64,000 nucleotides of DNA from Thalassobius sp. I31.1 (GCF_003031585.1 NZ_PWAA01000065.1:1-64000); one strand, 5' to 3'. Numbered from the stretch's first letter, positions 54,143 to 63,907 are shown. Notes: a model not told the origin generated them from the letters alone. A program made the numbers and translations.

Positions 54143-54170
54143 AAAAGCGGCAGCGATTGCTGCGGCTTTT
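54143..54170 (-). terminator. Terminator of carD
   Basis: AAAAGC-G-GCAGC (54143-54154) pairs with GCTGC-G-GCTTTT (54159-54170) with one G-G mismatch and a GATT loop. It has a T-run on the minus strand after the gene. Confidence 0.7.
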
Positions 54171-54190
54171 CTATTGATCTGATGTCACGT

Positions 54191-54706
54191 TTAAGCAGCA
54201 GAGGCGCGGGAAGACAGGACGTCCCCGATCTGGCGTTGTGCATTGCCTTCATCGCCACCGCCAACGGCAGCAACTTCGCGGGTCAGGCGTTCAAGCGCTG
54301 CTTCATAAAGCTGACGCTCAGAATAGCTTTGCTCACGTTGGTCATCGCTGCGGTGCAGGTCGCGCACAACTTCGGCAATCGCGATCAGATCACCAGAGTT
54401 GATCTTCTGTTCATATTCCTGCGCCCGGCGGGACCACATGGCGCGTTTTACTTTGGCTTTGCCTTTCAGCGTGCCCATCGCCTGATCAATCATCGCAGGG
54501 GATGACAGACCGCGCATACCAACTTCGGTTGCCTTGTGGGTCGGAACCCGCAGGGTCATCTTGTCTTTTTCAAAGGAAATGACAAAAAGTTCCAACGCGA
54601 TCCCGGCGATCTCCTGCTCTTCGATAGAGATAACTTTCCCTACACCATGAGCCGGATAAACCACAAAATCGTCTGGGCGGAACTCAAGTTTCTTCGCTTT
54701 GCTCAT
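54191..54706 (-). CDS. carD: CarD family transcriptional regulator
   Basis: The 171-residue protein has the N-terminal RNA-polymerase-interacting Tudor-like domain (FRPDDFVVYPAHGVGKVISI to about 65) and a helical DNA-binding C-terminal domain (ALERLTREVAAV region). CarD stabilises open promoter complexes of rRNA and stress genes. The length and the KMTLRVPTHKATEVGMR segment are typical of alphaproteobacteria. It follows the ferredoxin gene on the minus strand, as usual in this lineage. Confidence 0.94.
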   Translation of the reverse strand: MSKAKKLEFRPDDFVVYPAHGVGKVISIEEQEIAGIALELFVISFEKDKMTLRVPTHKATEVGMRGLSSPAMIDQAMGTLKGKAKVKRAMWSRRAQEYEQKINSGDLIAIAEVVRDLHRSDDQREQSYSERQLYEAALERLTREVAAVGGGDEGNAQRQIGDVLSSRASAA

Positions 54707-55010
54707 ATGTCTCAGCTTCCTTCAATGCGTTGAGGCAGGGTCATTGGCGACAAAAAGAACCCCGTGATGGAAAACCACCCCGTAGCGTTTAAATTGTCGG
54801 GCAAAAAGACCTGTATTGGGCCGCCTGAGCGAACCCGCTGCCTGAGTGCGTGCGTGTGTTTGTAACGCTAATATATCAGAAAAACCGGCATGATAAAAGC
54901 TGAGGCGCGCCCCCCTGCCCTATTTCACCAGGATCCCTTTAAAATAAGGGGAATAACAAAAAAGGCACCCGAAGGTGCCCTTGTCATTCGTGTTCTGATC
55001 CGAATCAGCC
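54707..55010. other. Intergenic region between fdxA and carD
   Basis: No gene is seen in these 304 bases. They contain the ferredoxin terminator (54957-54981) and the carD promoter region. A run of CGTGCGTGTGTTTGTAACGC lies near 54850-54870. Confidence 0.6.
54957..54981 (-). terminator. Terminator of fdxA
   Basis: GGCACC (54964-54969) pairs with GGTGCC (54974-54979) with a TTCG-type loop on the minus strand, followed by six T. This is a stable tetraloop terminator. Confidence 0.85.
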
Positions 55011-55349
55011 TCAGCCGCCTTCGCCCGGGGCCTCAGAGAACATGGTTTCCAGTTTGCCGGTCTTGCCGTCGTTTTCTTCGGCTTCCGGCAGCTGGTCTTT
55101 CTTGGTGATGATCACCGGCCAGATTTCCGCATATTTGCGGTTCAGCTCGACCCAGCTTTCCATGTCTGGTTCGGTGTCCGGACGGATCGCATCCGCAGGG
55201 CATTCCGGTTCACAGACGCCACAGTCGATACATTCGTCCGGATGGATAGCAAGGAAGTTTTCACCTTCATAGAAACAGTCCACCGGACAGACTTCGACGC
55301 AGTCGGTGTATTTGCATCCAATGCAGTTGTCAGTGACGATATAGGTCAT
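55011..55349 (-). CDS. fdxA: 7Fe ferredoxin
   Basis: The 112-residue ferredoxin has the FdxA start [20 protein letters not shown], whose cysteines (with VCPVDC) provide a 3Fe-4S and part of a 4Fe-4S site. The second motif is [15 protein letters not shown]. The C-terminal extension ([15 protein letters not shown]) is typical of this essential alphaproteobacterial electron carrier. It could serve oxygenases such as the Rieske enzyme at 6042-7121, though there is no evidence for this. It precedes carD on the same strand. Confidence 0.95.
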   Translation of the reverse strand: MTYIVTDNCIGCKYTDCVEVCPVDCFYEGENFLAIHPDECIDCGVCEPECPADAIRPDTEPDMESWVELNRKYAEIWPVIITKKDQLPEAEENDGKTGKLETMFSEAPGEGG

Positions 55350-55404
55350 AGCTAAAGTCCGGGAAATCTACGTTGCTCTGCCCCAATTAATCTACCCGGC
55401 GGGA

Positions 55405-55836
55405 TCAATCAAGGAGGGAGCCACCGGAAAGAGGCATATTGCGACGATCTTTCTTTGTCGGACGTCCTTTTCCCTCATATCGGGGCACCGGGGGGAAATT
55501 ATTCTGATCCTCACGCTTTTCGCGCGGTTTTGGCGGATCAAGATCCTCATACAGTGCCTGTGCTTCCGGGGCCGGGCCACGCCGCGTGCCAAAGCCAAGC
55601 ACTTTGATCACCCGAACGTGATCATCCTTGGGAAACGTCAGCACATCACCAGCGGCAATCATACGTGCAGGTTTGCTAATTTTTGTGGAATTGACGCGGA
55701 TCTTACCTTCAGAGACCTGCTTTGCGGCAAGGGTGCGGGTTTTAAAAAACCGCGCATGCCAAAGCCATTTATCCACCCGGAGCGAAGTTGACTCCGCACC
55801 GGGGGTATTTTTCGTATCAGACGTCTTTTCAGACAT
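55405..55836 (-). CDS. hslR: S4-domain RNA-binding protein (Hsp15-like)
   Basis: The 143-residue protein has an S4 RNA-binding domain near the N-terminus (LRVDKWLWHARFFKTRTLAA then KQVSEGKIRVNS, about 18-55), as in Hsp15, which rescues stalled 50S subunits with attached peptidyl-tRNA. The C-terminal half is basic and low in complexity (PPKPREKREDQNN, GKGRPTKKDRR). Its ATG follows the helicase stop by 6 bp, so they share a transcript. Confidence 0.9.
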   Translation of the reverse strand: MSEKTSDTKNTPGAESTSLRVDKWLWHARFFKTRTLAAKQVSEGKIRVNSTKISKPARMIAAGDVLTFPKDDHVRVIKVLGFGTRRGPAPEAQALYEDLDPPKPREKREDQNNFPPVPRYEGKGRPTKKDRRNMPLSGGSLLD

Positions 55837-55842
55837 GACTGA

Positions 55843-58608
55843 TCACTTGTCTTTCAAACCCATCAGCGCGGCTGCAAAAGGATTGTCCGGATCAATCGGC
55901 TTTTCCTTCTTCGCAGGCTTAGACGCCCAAGCTTTCGGCTTGTGATCATTGCCACCTTTACGGCCCGGCTTGCCACCTGGCTTGCCTTTAGCGCCCTGTT
56001 TGCGACGATCATTGTTGCCACCTTCATTGCGGCGGTTGCCACCCTGACGGTTGTTCTGGCGTTGCTGACGTGCCCAGGTGAAGGTGAAGAAGGTTTCCAT
56101 TTCAGGACCGGTTTCTTCAGCAGGCGTTTCTGTGGTTTCCACAGGCGCTGCCTCAGCTTCCGACGCAGCTTCAACCACTGTTTCTTCTGATGCAGGCGCA
56201 TCAGTCTCTGCAACGGCCGGGGCGTCTGCAGCAACGGCTTTCACCTTCTCGCGCTCGCCCTCTTCGGCTTTATAGCCAAGGCCACGCATAAGGTCCGCGA
56301 ACTGCACAAGCGTCATGCCTGTGATGGACAGCATATCTGCATTTGCTTCAAAGCCACCACGGGAATCTTCACCGCGCAGCATATCCGCCAGGCGTTCCAG
56401 CATGTCGATACGGATCGCACGGTCGCCAGCCTGACGATAGCCACAAATATTGTGGTAACCCGCAGCAACATCTTTCACAGACGGAATGGTCACAAGACCC
56501 GGGGGCGGGCTTTCCGCGAATTCAGCGTGATCTTCAGACAACGCCCAAAGCACCAGACGCAGACGGGTCGGCGCAGGCTTCAGCAGAAGCGGCATGAAAA
56601 TTGTGAACTGACCGAAACGCACACCGTGCTTACGCAGCAGCCCACGTGCATCCTGATCAAGATCTTTGACTTCCATCGCAACCTGATCGCGGGGCACAAT
56701 GCCCAGACCTTCCATCAGGCGGAAAGCAAAGCCACGGGCGATCCCGGTCAGGGCTTCGTCCCGGGACATGGCCAGCATCGGTTCAAAGAGATTCGCAACT
56801 TTGCGGTCGATGAAATGCTGCAGACGTCGTGTGACTTTCTCAGCCACATCGCTGCCCGCTTCGTCATCCACAAAAGCCTGAACGCGTGGTTTCAGCGCTT
56901 CGTCGCCTTTGACAAGCTTACCAACCGCGTATTCGCCCCACATCAGACCACCCTGTTCGGTGAAGTCAATTTCTGTGTCCGGCGCATTGTAGAACCGATC
57001 AGAACGCAGTGAGAATTCAGGCGCAAGCGCTTGATACGCAGCGGTTTTCAGCGTTTTCGCCTCATCCCCTTCTGCGGATTTATCCAGGGTAAAACGGAAC
57101 CCTTCAAGACGGCCGGCAAACTGCCCCTCAACCGTTACTTCGCCATTTTCATTCACGTCAGCCACCAGGCTCTCCTTCTGTTTCAACCGGCGCAGCAAAA
57201 CGGATGTGCGCCGATCAACAAATCTTTGCGTCAGCGCGTTGTGCAACGCATCCGACAGGCGGTCTTCTACAGCGCGCGTCGCCCCGCGCCAATGGTTTTC
57301 GTCTTTTGTCCAGTTTTTACGCTGAGATACATAGGTCCAGGTGCGTATAAACGACAATCTTTTGGAAATTGCGTCAATATCACCATCACTGCGATCCAGC
57401 CGCTTAATCTGACGTGCAAGCCAGGCCTCGGGCAGCGGACCTTCTTTCAGGTAGGTAAAGATCGTATTCAGAAGCCCCGCATGTTCGCCGGGTGAAATCC
57501 CACGAAAATCAGGAACACAACAGACATCCCATAACAGGCGCACATCATGTGGGTTGTTCAGACGGGACCGTATCAGATCATCGCCCGACAGCGTGCGCAG
57601 CGCAATCAGATCATCCGCATCACGGGCACGGCTGAGACGGGGATCATCAGGCTGACGTTCCAGTGACCGCATCAGATGATCAACAGTGCCGAATTCCAGC
57701 TTTGAGTTCCGCCATTCCAGCTTTTTCAACGGCGCAAAACGGTGATTGCAGATCGCATCCGCCAGGCCATCCTCCAGCAGCGGCGCCTCACCAGTCACAC
57801 CAAAGGTGCCATGGTTCATATGACGCCCGGCGCGTCCTGCAATCTGGCCCATCTCATGTGGAAACAACTCACGCATACGGCGGCCATCAAATTTCGCTGT
57901 CGCTGAGAAAGCCACATGGTTGATGTCCAGGTTCAGCCCCATGCCAATCGCATCGGTCGCCACCAGATAATCGACATCCCCGTTCTGATACATTTCGACC
58001 TGGGCATTACGGGTGCGCGGGGAAAGCACCCCCATCACAACAGCCGCCCCGCCCTTCTGACGCTTGATCAGTTCGGCCATGCCATAAAGATTATCAACCG
58101 AGAACCCGACAACAGCCGACCGTGCAGGCATGCGCGAAATCTTCTTTGACCCCGCATAAGTTAATTCAGACAGGCGATCACGGGTTACGATGTCGGCCTC
58201 TGGCACCAGATCACGGATCACGTCGCGCATGGTGGATGCGCCCATAAACAAGGTTTCATGGGTGCCACGTGCATGCAGCAGACGATCCGTGAAAATATGG
58301 CCGCGTTCCGGATCACCGCACAGTTGAATTTCATCAATCGCCACAAAATCCGCACCAATGGAAACCGGCATGGCCTCCACTGTACAGACCCAGAACCTGG
58401 TGCGTGGCGGCACAATGCGTTCTTCGCCGGTGATCAACGCCACAACAGATGGCCCGCGGATCGCAACGATTTTATCGTAAACTTCCCGCGCCAACAGGCG
58501 CAGAGGCAGACCAATCACGCCAGAATTCCGCGCCAGCATACGATCAATCGCGTAATGGGTTTTGCCCGTGTTCGTCGGCCCGAGAACCGCTGTAATCTGC
58601 CTGTGCAT
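55843..58608 (-). CDS. SUV3-like DEAD/DEAH box RNA helicase
   Basis: The 921-residue helicase has Walker A GPTNTGKTHY (10-19), motif II DEIQ (92-95; SUV3-type rather than DEAD) and motif VI QIAGRAGRH near 255. A central SUV3-like region follows. The C-terminus is very basic and low in complexity (RQNNRQGGNRRNEGGNNDRR and KGKPGGKPGRKGG), preceded by an acidic Ala/Glu/Val-rich stretch (about 780-850). It probably unwinds RNA in degradation or ribosome assembly. Order helicase - hslR - fdxA - carD is conserved in Rhodobacterales. Confidence 0.93.
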   Translation of the reverse strand: MHRQITAVLGPTNTGKTHYAIDRMLARNSGVIGLPLRLLAREVYDKIVAIRGPSVVALITGEERIVPPRTRFWVCTVEAMPVSIGADFVAIDEIQLCGDPERGHIFTDRLLHARGTHETLFMGASTMRDVIRDLVPEADIVTRDRLSELTYAGSKKISRMPARSAVVGFSVDNLYGMAELIKRQKGGAAVVMGVLSPRTRNAQVEMYQNGDVDYLVATDAIGMGLNLDINHVAFSATAKFDGRRMRELFPHEMGQIAGRAGRHMNHGTFGVTGEAPLLEDGLADAICNHRFAPLKKLEWRNSKLEFGTVDHLMRSLERQPDDPRLSRARDADDLIALRTLSGDDLIRSRLNNPHDVRLLWDVCCVPDFRGISPGEHAGLLNTIFTYLKEGPLPEAWLARQIKRLDRSDGDIDAISKRLSFIRTWTYVSQRKNWTKDENHWRGATRAVEDRLSDALHNALTQRFVDRRTSVLLRRLKQKESLVADVNENGEVTVEGQFAGRLEGFRFTLDKSAEGDEAKTLKTAAYQALAPEFSLRSDRFYNAPDTEIDFTEQGGLMWGEYAVGKLVKGDEALKPRVQAFVDDEAGSDVAEKVTRRLQHFIDRKVANLFEPMLAMSRDEALTGIARGFAFRLMEGLGIVPRDQVAMEVKDLDQDARGLLRKHGVRFGQFTIFMPLLLKPAPTRLRLVLWALSEDHAEFAESPPPGLVTIPSVKDVAAGYHNICGYRQAGDRAIRIDMLERLADMLRGEDSRGGFEANADMLSITGMTLVQFADLMRGLGYKAEEGEREKVKAVAADAPAVAETDAPASEETVVEAASEAEAAPVETTETPAEETGPEMETFFTFTWARQQRQNNRQGGNRRNEGGNNDRRKQGAKGKPGGKPGRKGGNDHKPKAWASKPAKKEKPIDPDNPFAAALMGLKDK

Positions 58609-58635
58609 CGCCCCTGCCCGCGCTCGCGTCTGAAA

Positions 58636-59262
58636 TCAGATCTTTTCGCCGCCGGTGCGGGCTTCGAGATCTTCTATTGCCGCAGATATATGAGGCTGAT
58701 GCGGATGTATAGCGGCGGAGGTCTGAAAGGCTTGCAAAGCGGCCTCCGGTTCGCCCATCTCATCCAGGATGACACCGAGACCTGAAAAAGCCTCAAAATG
58801 TGCGGGATTCAGCGCCACTGTACGCTGTAGCGCATCCAGGGCCGGGCCATAATAACCGCTGTGGAAATAGGCTTTGGCCAGCATGCTCCAGCCTTCGGCA
58901 AACTCCGGTGCATGATCCGTCAGGGCCGTGGCATGTTCCAGTGCAGCCTGCATATCATCCGTTTCCATGGCCTCAATCGCCCGGTGCAGCAGATAATCCA
59001 AGGAATGAGACCCCGAGCGGGACCATTCAACGCGGATTTTCGCTTCCACATCTTCCCAGCCTTCCAGATCCGGCGTGGCCAGCAATGTCAGTAGATCATC
59101 GATTCCCGTGCCTTCCGCATCAGGGCGCATCATTGCCCCACCGTCCTGCGCATGGGCAGCCGAAATAAACGGTGTAAAAACAAGCGAATTCACGCCGGTT
59201 AACGCAATTGTCACGGTAGCTGCCGTAAAGTAAGATTTGAGATATGAGAAGAAATTGACCAT
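58636..59262 (-). CDS. Tetratricopeptide repeat protein
   Basis: The 208-residue protein has a hydrophobic N-terminal segment (FTAATVTIALTGVNSLVFTP, signal peptide ending near SAAHA). Three to four TPR units follow (e.g. AEGWSMLAKAYFHSGYYGPALDAL and AHFEAFSGLGVILDEMGEPEAALQAF, quoted in parts). It is probably periplasmic and mediates protein contacts. It is divergent from the SCP2 gene and lies 27 bp upstream of the helicase gene on the same strand. Confidence 0.85.
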   Translation of the reverse strand: MVNFFSYLKSYFTAATVTIALTGVNSLVFTPFISAAHAQDGGAMMRPDAEGTGIDDLLTLLATPDLEGWEDVEAKIRVEWSRSGSHSLDYLLHRAIEAMETDDMQAALEHATALTDHAPEFAEGWSMLAKAYFHSGYYGPALDALQRTVALNPAHFEAFSGLGVILDEMGEPEAALQAFQTSAAIHPHQPHISAAIEDLEARTGGEKI

Positions 59263-59330
59263 AACGTAAGCATAGTATCACCTTCCCCGCAAAAAGCGAG
59301 AGCAGCGGGATCACAAACCGGAGAAATGTC

Positions 59331-59618
59331 ATGAGCGACATCATCACTGCTGCCGTAGCAGCCCTGAGCGAAAAACTGACCGGCGGCTTTGACAGCGTGG
59401 CCAAATTCACCATCAACGGCGAAGGTTCGCTGGTGATTGATGCAGACGGCGTGCGCGCGGGCGACGACGACGCAGAAGTGACTCTGACAGCAGATTCAGA
59501 CGTCTTCCAGGACATCCTGTCCGGCGATCTGAATCCAACCACCGCTTTCATGACCGGCAAGCTGGCGGTTGACGGTGACATGGGTGTCGCCATGAAACTT
59601 GGCGCAGTTCTCAGCTGA
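59331..59618 (+). CDS. SCP2 sterol-binding domain protein
   Basis: The 95-residue protein is a stand-alone SCP2 fold: AKFTINGEGSLVIDADGVRA, then the beta strand EVTLTADSDVFQDILSGDLN and the conserved FMTGKLAVDGDMGVAMKLG end. Such proteins bind lipids or fatty acyl chains in the cytoplasm. Its stop overlaps the start of the downstream alpha/beta hydrolase (TGATG), so they may work together on lipids. Confidence 0.92.
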   Translation: MSDIITAAVAALSEKLTGGFDSVAKFTINGEGSLVIDADGVRAGDDDAEVTLTADSDVFQDILSGDLNPTTAFMTGKLAVDGDMGVAMKLGAVLS

Positions 59619-60571
59619 TGGATGCCGCACCTTTTCACGCAGAACTGGCTGACGGGCCTGAAGGCGGTCACGCTGTCTGGCTGCATGCCTCTGACGGTGT
59701 GCGCATCCGGGTCGGCCATTGGCCCTATGCAAATAAAGGTGTGGAAACTGATGTAAAAGGGACGGTCCTGATGTTTCCGGGCCGCACCGAATACATTGAA
59801 AAATATGGCCGTGCGGCGGCAGATTTTGCGGCCCGCGGCTTTGAAATGATTGCCGTGGACTGGCGCGGTCAGGGGCTTGCAGATCGTCTGCTGGATGACC
59901 CAATGGTTGGACATGTCACGCAATTCACAGATTATCAGAAAGATGTGGATGCGGTTGTGGCCTGGGCGGAAAGCCAGGATTTGCCAAAACCCTGGTACCT
60001 TGTCGGCCACTCGATGGGGGGCGCGATAGGTCTGCAGGCAGTCTTCAATGATCTGCCCGTGAATGCCGCCGGGTTCTCTGCCCCGATGTGGGGCATCAAA
60101 ATGAGCCCTGTCACACGCTTCTTCGTCCCGACAATCGCAAAAGCCGCGAAATGCCTGGGTCTTCTCAACAGTTACGCCCCGACAACCAAAGGCGTATCTT
60201 ATGTGCTGGACGCCGGGTTTGATGACAATATGCTGACCCATGATCCCGACATGTGGTCCTTTATGGTCAGCCATATCGAAGCAGAGGCGCGCTTTGGCCT
60301 TGGTGGCCCTTCAATCAACTGGGTCGGGGAATCCATCCGGGCTTGTGCTGAACTGATTGCCCGCCCTGCCCCTGATCTGCCTGTGGTTACACTGCTGGGC
60401 ACAGACGAACGCATTGTCGAGATTCCGGCAATTCACAAACGCATGGACACATGGCCTGGCGGCAAACTGCATTTGATTGATGGCGCGGAACACGAAGTCA
60501 TGATGGAACTGCCAGACATTCGCAAATTCAGCTTTGACACGCTCGCAGACCATTTTACGGCACACCCCTGA
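59618..60571 (+). CDS. Alpha/beta hydrolase (PldB-like lysophospholipase family)
   Basis: This 317-residue hydrolase has the oxyanion-loop region FPGRTEYIEKYG (about 52-63) and the nucleophile elbow GHSMGG (about 129-134). The catalytic His is probably in IDGAEHEVMME near 290, and the Asp near 267 (LGTDERIVE). This pattern is that of the PldB/monoglyceride-lipase family, acting on lysophospholipids or monoacylglycerols. It starts inside the stop of the SCP2 gene. Confidence 0.88.
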   Translation: MDAAPFHAELADGPEGGHAVWLHASDGVRIRVGHWPYANKGVETDVKGTVLMFPGRTEYIEKYGRAAADFAARGFEMIAVDWRGQGLADRLLDDPMVGHVTQFTDYQKDVDAVVAWAESQDLPKPWYLVGHSMGGAIGLQAVFNDLPVNAAGFSAPMWGIKMSPVTRFFVPTIAKAAKCLGLLNSYAPTTKGVSYVLDAGFDDNMLTHDPDMWSFMVSHIEAEARFGLGGPSINWVGESIRACAELIARPAPDLPVVTLLGTDERIVEIPAIHKRMDTWPGGKLHLIDGAEHEVMMELPDIRKFSFDTLADHFTAHP

Positions 60572-60626
60572 TCTGATAGACGGCAGGCTGAATCACTTCT
60601 GACTGCTGCCAAAACGGACCAATCCC

Positions 60627-61067
60627 ATGACAGATCGCAAACGCGTTGTTCTTTCCAGTGACCACGCAGATATTGAACTGCGCAAAACCATCGCAAAACA
60701 TGTTGAATCCCTCGGCTTTGAGGCCGTGGACATCGGCCCGCAAACCTCAGAAAGCACCCATTATCCCCTGCACGGCCAGGCCGCGGCACAGATGATTGCT
60801 GAAGGCGATTGTGAACTGGGCATTCTGATCTGTGGCACCGGCCAGGGCATCATGATGTCTGCCAATAAAGTGCCCGGCATCCGCTGTGGTGTCTGCTCTG
60901 ACACATTTTCCGCCCGCATGATCCGCGCCCATAACAACGCGCAGATGCTGTCCATGGGTGCGCGCGTGATCGGCGAAGGTCTGGCGCTGGAAATCGTCGA
61001 AGCCTTCCTGACCACCAAGTTCGAAGGCGGCCGCCACGCCACCCGCGTCGATATGATCGAAGCCTGA
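60627..61067 (+). CDS. rpiB: Ribose 5-phosphate isomerase B
   Basis: The 146-residue enzyme interconverts ribose 5-phosphate and ribulose 5-phosphate. It carries the RpiB motifs SSDHADIELRKTIA (7-22 region), DIGPQTSESTHYP and CGTGQGIMMSANKVPGIRCG with the active cysteine. The length is standard. It follows the hydrolase by 55 bp and ends in a strong terminator. Confidence 0.95.
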   Translation: MTDRKRVVLSSDHADIELRKTIAKHVESLGFEAVDIGPQTSESTHYPLHGQAAAQMIAEGDCELGILICGTGQGIMMSANKVPGIRCGVCSDTFSARMIRAHNNAQMLSMGARVIGEGLALEIVEAFLTTKFEGGRHATRVDMIEA

Positions 61068-61080
61068 TTACAAATCCTTC

Positions 61081-61115
61081 AGGACTGCCCCGCCTTGGTC
61101 GGGCAGTCCTTTGCA
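61081..61115 (+). terminator. Terminator after rpiB
   Basis: AGGACTGCCC (61081-61090) pairs perfectly with GGGCAGTCCT (61101-61110), followed by TTGC. Confidence 0.8.
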
Positions 61116-61219
61116 AACTCTTGCCTGAAATAAAACATTGGATGACGTCTGATCACTCCGTCGCGCATCATTCCGTGAATGGCGGGAATGAGCCCTGACT
61201 GTCAGTTACCGTCCAATAC

Positions 61220-61831
61220 CTACCTTCCCTGTTCAGAAATCTTTTCTATCGGTACTTGCGGAGGAAATCGCACAGCAAGAGTGATGCCAATTAGCAGGAC
61301 AAAGACATGAGGGAACGCCGAAAGCCTCACGATCCTGACCCATTCTGACAGTGAAATGCCTCGAAACGCCTCTCCCCAAGAAGACACGATGCCGTAGGCG
61401 TGCTCGGTTCTGGTCATGCAATCCGTAATAGCCTCCAGCTCAAGCAGCCGATTAATATAGGAAAATTGATATGCCTTCCACATAGCGTCGAGCGACCAAA
61501 ATGGGAGGGCTGAGAGAGCGGCAATCCAAAGAACTGTTTTGCCGGCTGCGCCTAACTTCTCAGTATAGACAGCGATTATTGCGGCCAGCGCGATCGTGAC
61601 GGACCAACCCTTTAATGTTAGAAAATGCCCATTAAAGTCTTCATAGACAGCATAGAGCAATTGATACTCATTCCATACAAGATCACATACACTCAATTCG
61701 CGGGCCTCCTTGCCGTTTGTATGAGCATGACACACAGTATTGGATTTCCCAAGGTCGGTCTTATTCGCACGCCCCTCATCGATCACCTTCTCTCCCTTCC
61801 AGTACACCAAATGCACGGCATCTGAGGTCAT
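61220..61831 (-). CDS. Membrane protein of unknown function, three helices
   Basis: The 203-residue protein has a soluble N-terminus, then helices at about 75-92 (WSVTIALAAIIAVYTE), 100-118 (VLWIAALSALPFWSLDAMW) and 180-197 (FPHVFVLLIGITLAVRF). A conserved-looking NGHFLTLKGW precedes the first helix. I recognise no family with certainty. It stands alone between rpiB and the M3 peptidase and has less G+C-biased codon use than its neighbours, so transfer is possible. The start at ATG 61831 was preferred over an upstream extension rich in Cys and Pro. Confidence 0.6.
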   Translation of the reverse strand: MTSDAVHLVYWKGEKVIDEGRANKTDLGKSNTVCHAHTNGKEARELSVCDLVWNEYQLLYAVYEDFNGHFLTLKGWSVTIALAAIIAVYTEKLGAAGKTVLWIAALSALPFWSLDAMWKAYQFSYINRLLELEAITDCMTRTEHAYGIVSSWGEAFRGISLSEWVRIVRLSAFPHVFVLLIGITLAVRFPPQVPIEKISEQGR

Positions 61832-61987
61832 ATCGCCTGATCCGGAAGACAACGTGGGCCAGAAATTTTCCAGGAAGCAGATTATCAACAACCCAGGTCT
61901 GCTGCATCTGCAAGGCAATTGGCTTTTCCCTTGTCTCTGCCGCTCCGCACGCCTATCTCAGAGAGAACCAATTTCTGAGAGGTCTCT

Positions 61988-63823
61988 ATGCAGTTTTCCC
62001 TTCCATTCAACGCACCTGAACTGACACGCGATGCAACCACTGAAACCGGGGGTGATGCGCTTGGCAATCTGCCGGAATGGAATCTTGATGATCTTTACAC
62101 AGGTGAACAAGCACCCGAACTAAACGCCGACATGTCCTGGCTTGAGGAAAACTGCGCAAAATTCGCTGCGGATTATGCGGGCAAACTGGACGGCCTTGAT
62201 GCAAACGCCATGCTGGCCTGTATCCAGACCCAGGAAGAGATCAACCAAAAGGCCGGGCGCATTATGTCCTATGCTGGCCTGCGGTATTACCAGAACACCA
62301 TGGATGCGGGCCGTGCGCAGTTTATGCAGAACTGCCAGGAAACCCTGACTGAATACACCGGCCATCTTGTGTTTTTCTCACTTGAATTCAACCGTCTGGC
62401 CGAAGATCATCTGGCAGGCTTGCTGGCTGAGAACGCTGATCTGGCCCGTTACAAACCCGTTTTTGACCGCATGCGCGCGATGAAGCCGCATCAGCTGTCC
62501 GATGAGCTGGAACAATACCTGCACGATCAGTCTTCTGTCGGGGCCGCTGCCTGGAACACGCTGTTTGACGAAACCATCGCGGGCCTGATGTTCAACATGG
62601 ACGGCGAAGAGCTGAACCTGGAAGCCACCCTGAACTTCCTGACGGATCAGGACCGCAGCAAACGCGAAGCGGCATCACATGAGTTGGCACGTGTATTTGG
62701 CGAAAACGTGCGTCTCTTTGCCCGCGTGCACAACACGCTTGCGAAAGACAAAGAGGTCGAAGATCGCTGGCGCAAAATGCCGTCCCCGCAAGCCGGTCGT
62801 CACCTGTCTAACCACGTGGAACCTGAGGTGGTAGAAGCCCTGCGCAACGCCGTTGTCGCCGCCTACCCCAAGCTGTCGCACCGTTATTATGCGTTGAAAG
62901 CCAAATGGTTGGGCTTAGAGACCATGCAGACCTGGGATCGCAACGCACCGCTCCCGATGGAAAGCGAGCGTCTGGTCACCTGGGACGAAGCCCGCGCGAT
63001 TGTTGACGGCGCATATGGTGATTTTGACCCGCGCATGAAAGAAATCGCAGCACCCTTCTATGACAAAGGCTGGATCGACGCCGCTGTAAAACCCGGCAAA
63101 GCCCCCGGCGCATTCGCGCATCCGACCGTGACCAATGTGCACCCTTATGTGATGTTGAACTACCTTGGCAAACCACGGGATGTGATGACATTGGCGCATG
63201 AACTTGGCCACGGTGTGCATCAGGTGCTGGCGGCGGATCAGGGTGAAATGCTGTCGTCCACCCCGCTGACTTTGGCCGAAACCGCGTCTGTCTTTGGTGA
63301 AATGCTAACCTTCCGCAAGCTGCTGGATGGCGCCAAAGATCAAGCCGAACGCAAAGTCATGCTGGCGGGCAAAGTTGAGGATATGATCAACACGGTTGTG
63401 CGCCAGATCGCGTTTTATGACTTTGAATGCAAACTGCACGCTGCCCGCGCCGAAGGCGAACTGACCCCAGACGACATCAACGCGCTTTGGATGTCCGTGC
63501 AGGCCGAAAGCCTTGGCCCGGTGTTTGAATTTGCGCCTGGCTACGAAACCTTCTGGGCCTACATCCCGCATTTCGTGCACTCGCCCTTCTACGTCTACGC
63601 CTATGCGTTTGGCGATGGCCTCGTGAATGCGCTTTATGCGGTTTATGAGGAAGGCGATGCAGACTTCCAGGAGAAATACTTCGACATGCTCAAGGCCGGT
63701 GGTTCCAAGCACCATTCCGAATTGCTCGCCCCCTTCGGCCTTGATGCCTCTGATGCCGCGTTCTGGGACAAAGGCCTGAGCATGATCTCCGGCATGATTG
63801 ATGAGCTTGAGACGATGGAGTGA
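61988..63823 (+). CDS. M3 family oligoendopeptidase (PepF-like)
   Basis: The 611-residue metallopeptidase contains the zinc motif HELGHGVHQ (HExxH, about 403-411), and a further Glu ligand falls in the LAETASVFGEML helix. It hydrolyses oligopeptides in the cytoplasm. N-terminal regions (GNLPEWNLDDLY, DLDDLYTG-like) are typical of the PepF/M3 group. An ATG follows GAGAGGTCT. It is the last gene of the window. Confidence 0.94.
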   Translation: MQFSLPFNAPELTRDATTETGGDALGNLPEWNLDDLYTGEQAPELNADMSWLEENCAKFAADYAGKLDGLDANAMLACIQTQEEINQKAGRIMSYAGLRYYQNTMDAGRAQFMQNCQETLTEYTGHLVFFSLEFNRLAEDHLAGLLAENADLARYKPVFDRMRAMKPHQLSDELEQYLHDQSSVGAAAWNTLFDETIAGLMFNMDGEELNLEATLNFLTDQDRSKREAASHELARVFGENVRLFARVHNTLAKDKEVEDRWRKMPSPQAGRHLSNHVEPEVVEALRNAVVAAYPKLSHRYYALKAKWLGLETMQTWDRNAPLPMESERLVTWDEARAIVDGAYGDFDPRMKEIAAPFYDKGWIDAAVKPGKAPGAFAHPTVTNVHPYVMLNYLGKPRDVMTLAHELGHGVHQVLAADQGEMLSSTPLTLAETASVFGEMLTFRKLLDGAKDQAERKVMLAGKVEDMINTVVRQIAFYDFECKLHAARAEGELTPDDINALWMSVQAESLGPVFEFAPGYETFWAYIPHFVHSPFYVYAYAFGDGLVNALYAVYEEGDADFQEKYFDMLKAGGSKHHSELLAPFGLDASDAAFWDKGLSMISGMIDELETME

Positions 63824-63907
63824 AACTCTCCTGGCAGCAGTTCCTCCAAACCTGCCAGGTATTGAGGAACGCTGATGAGAGCTATTGGGACTATAGTGTC
63901 AAAAATC

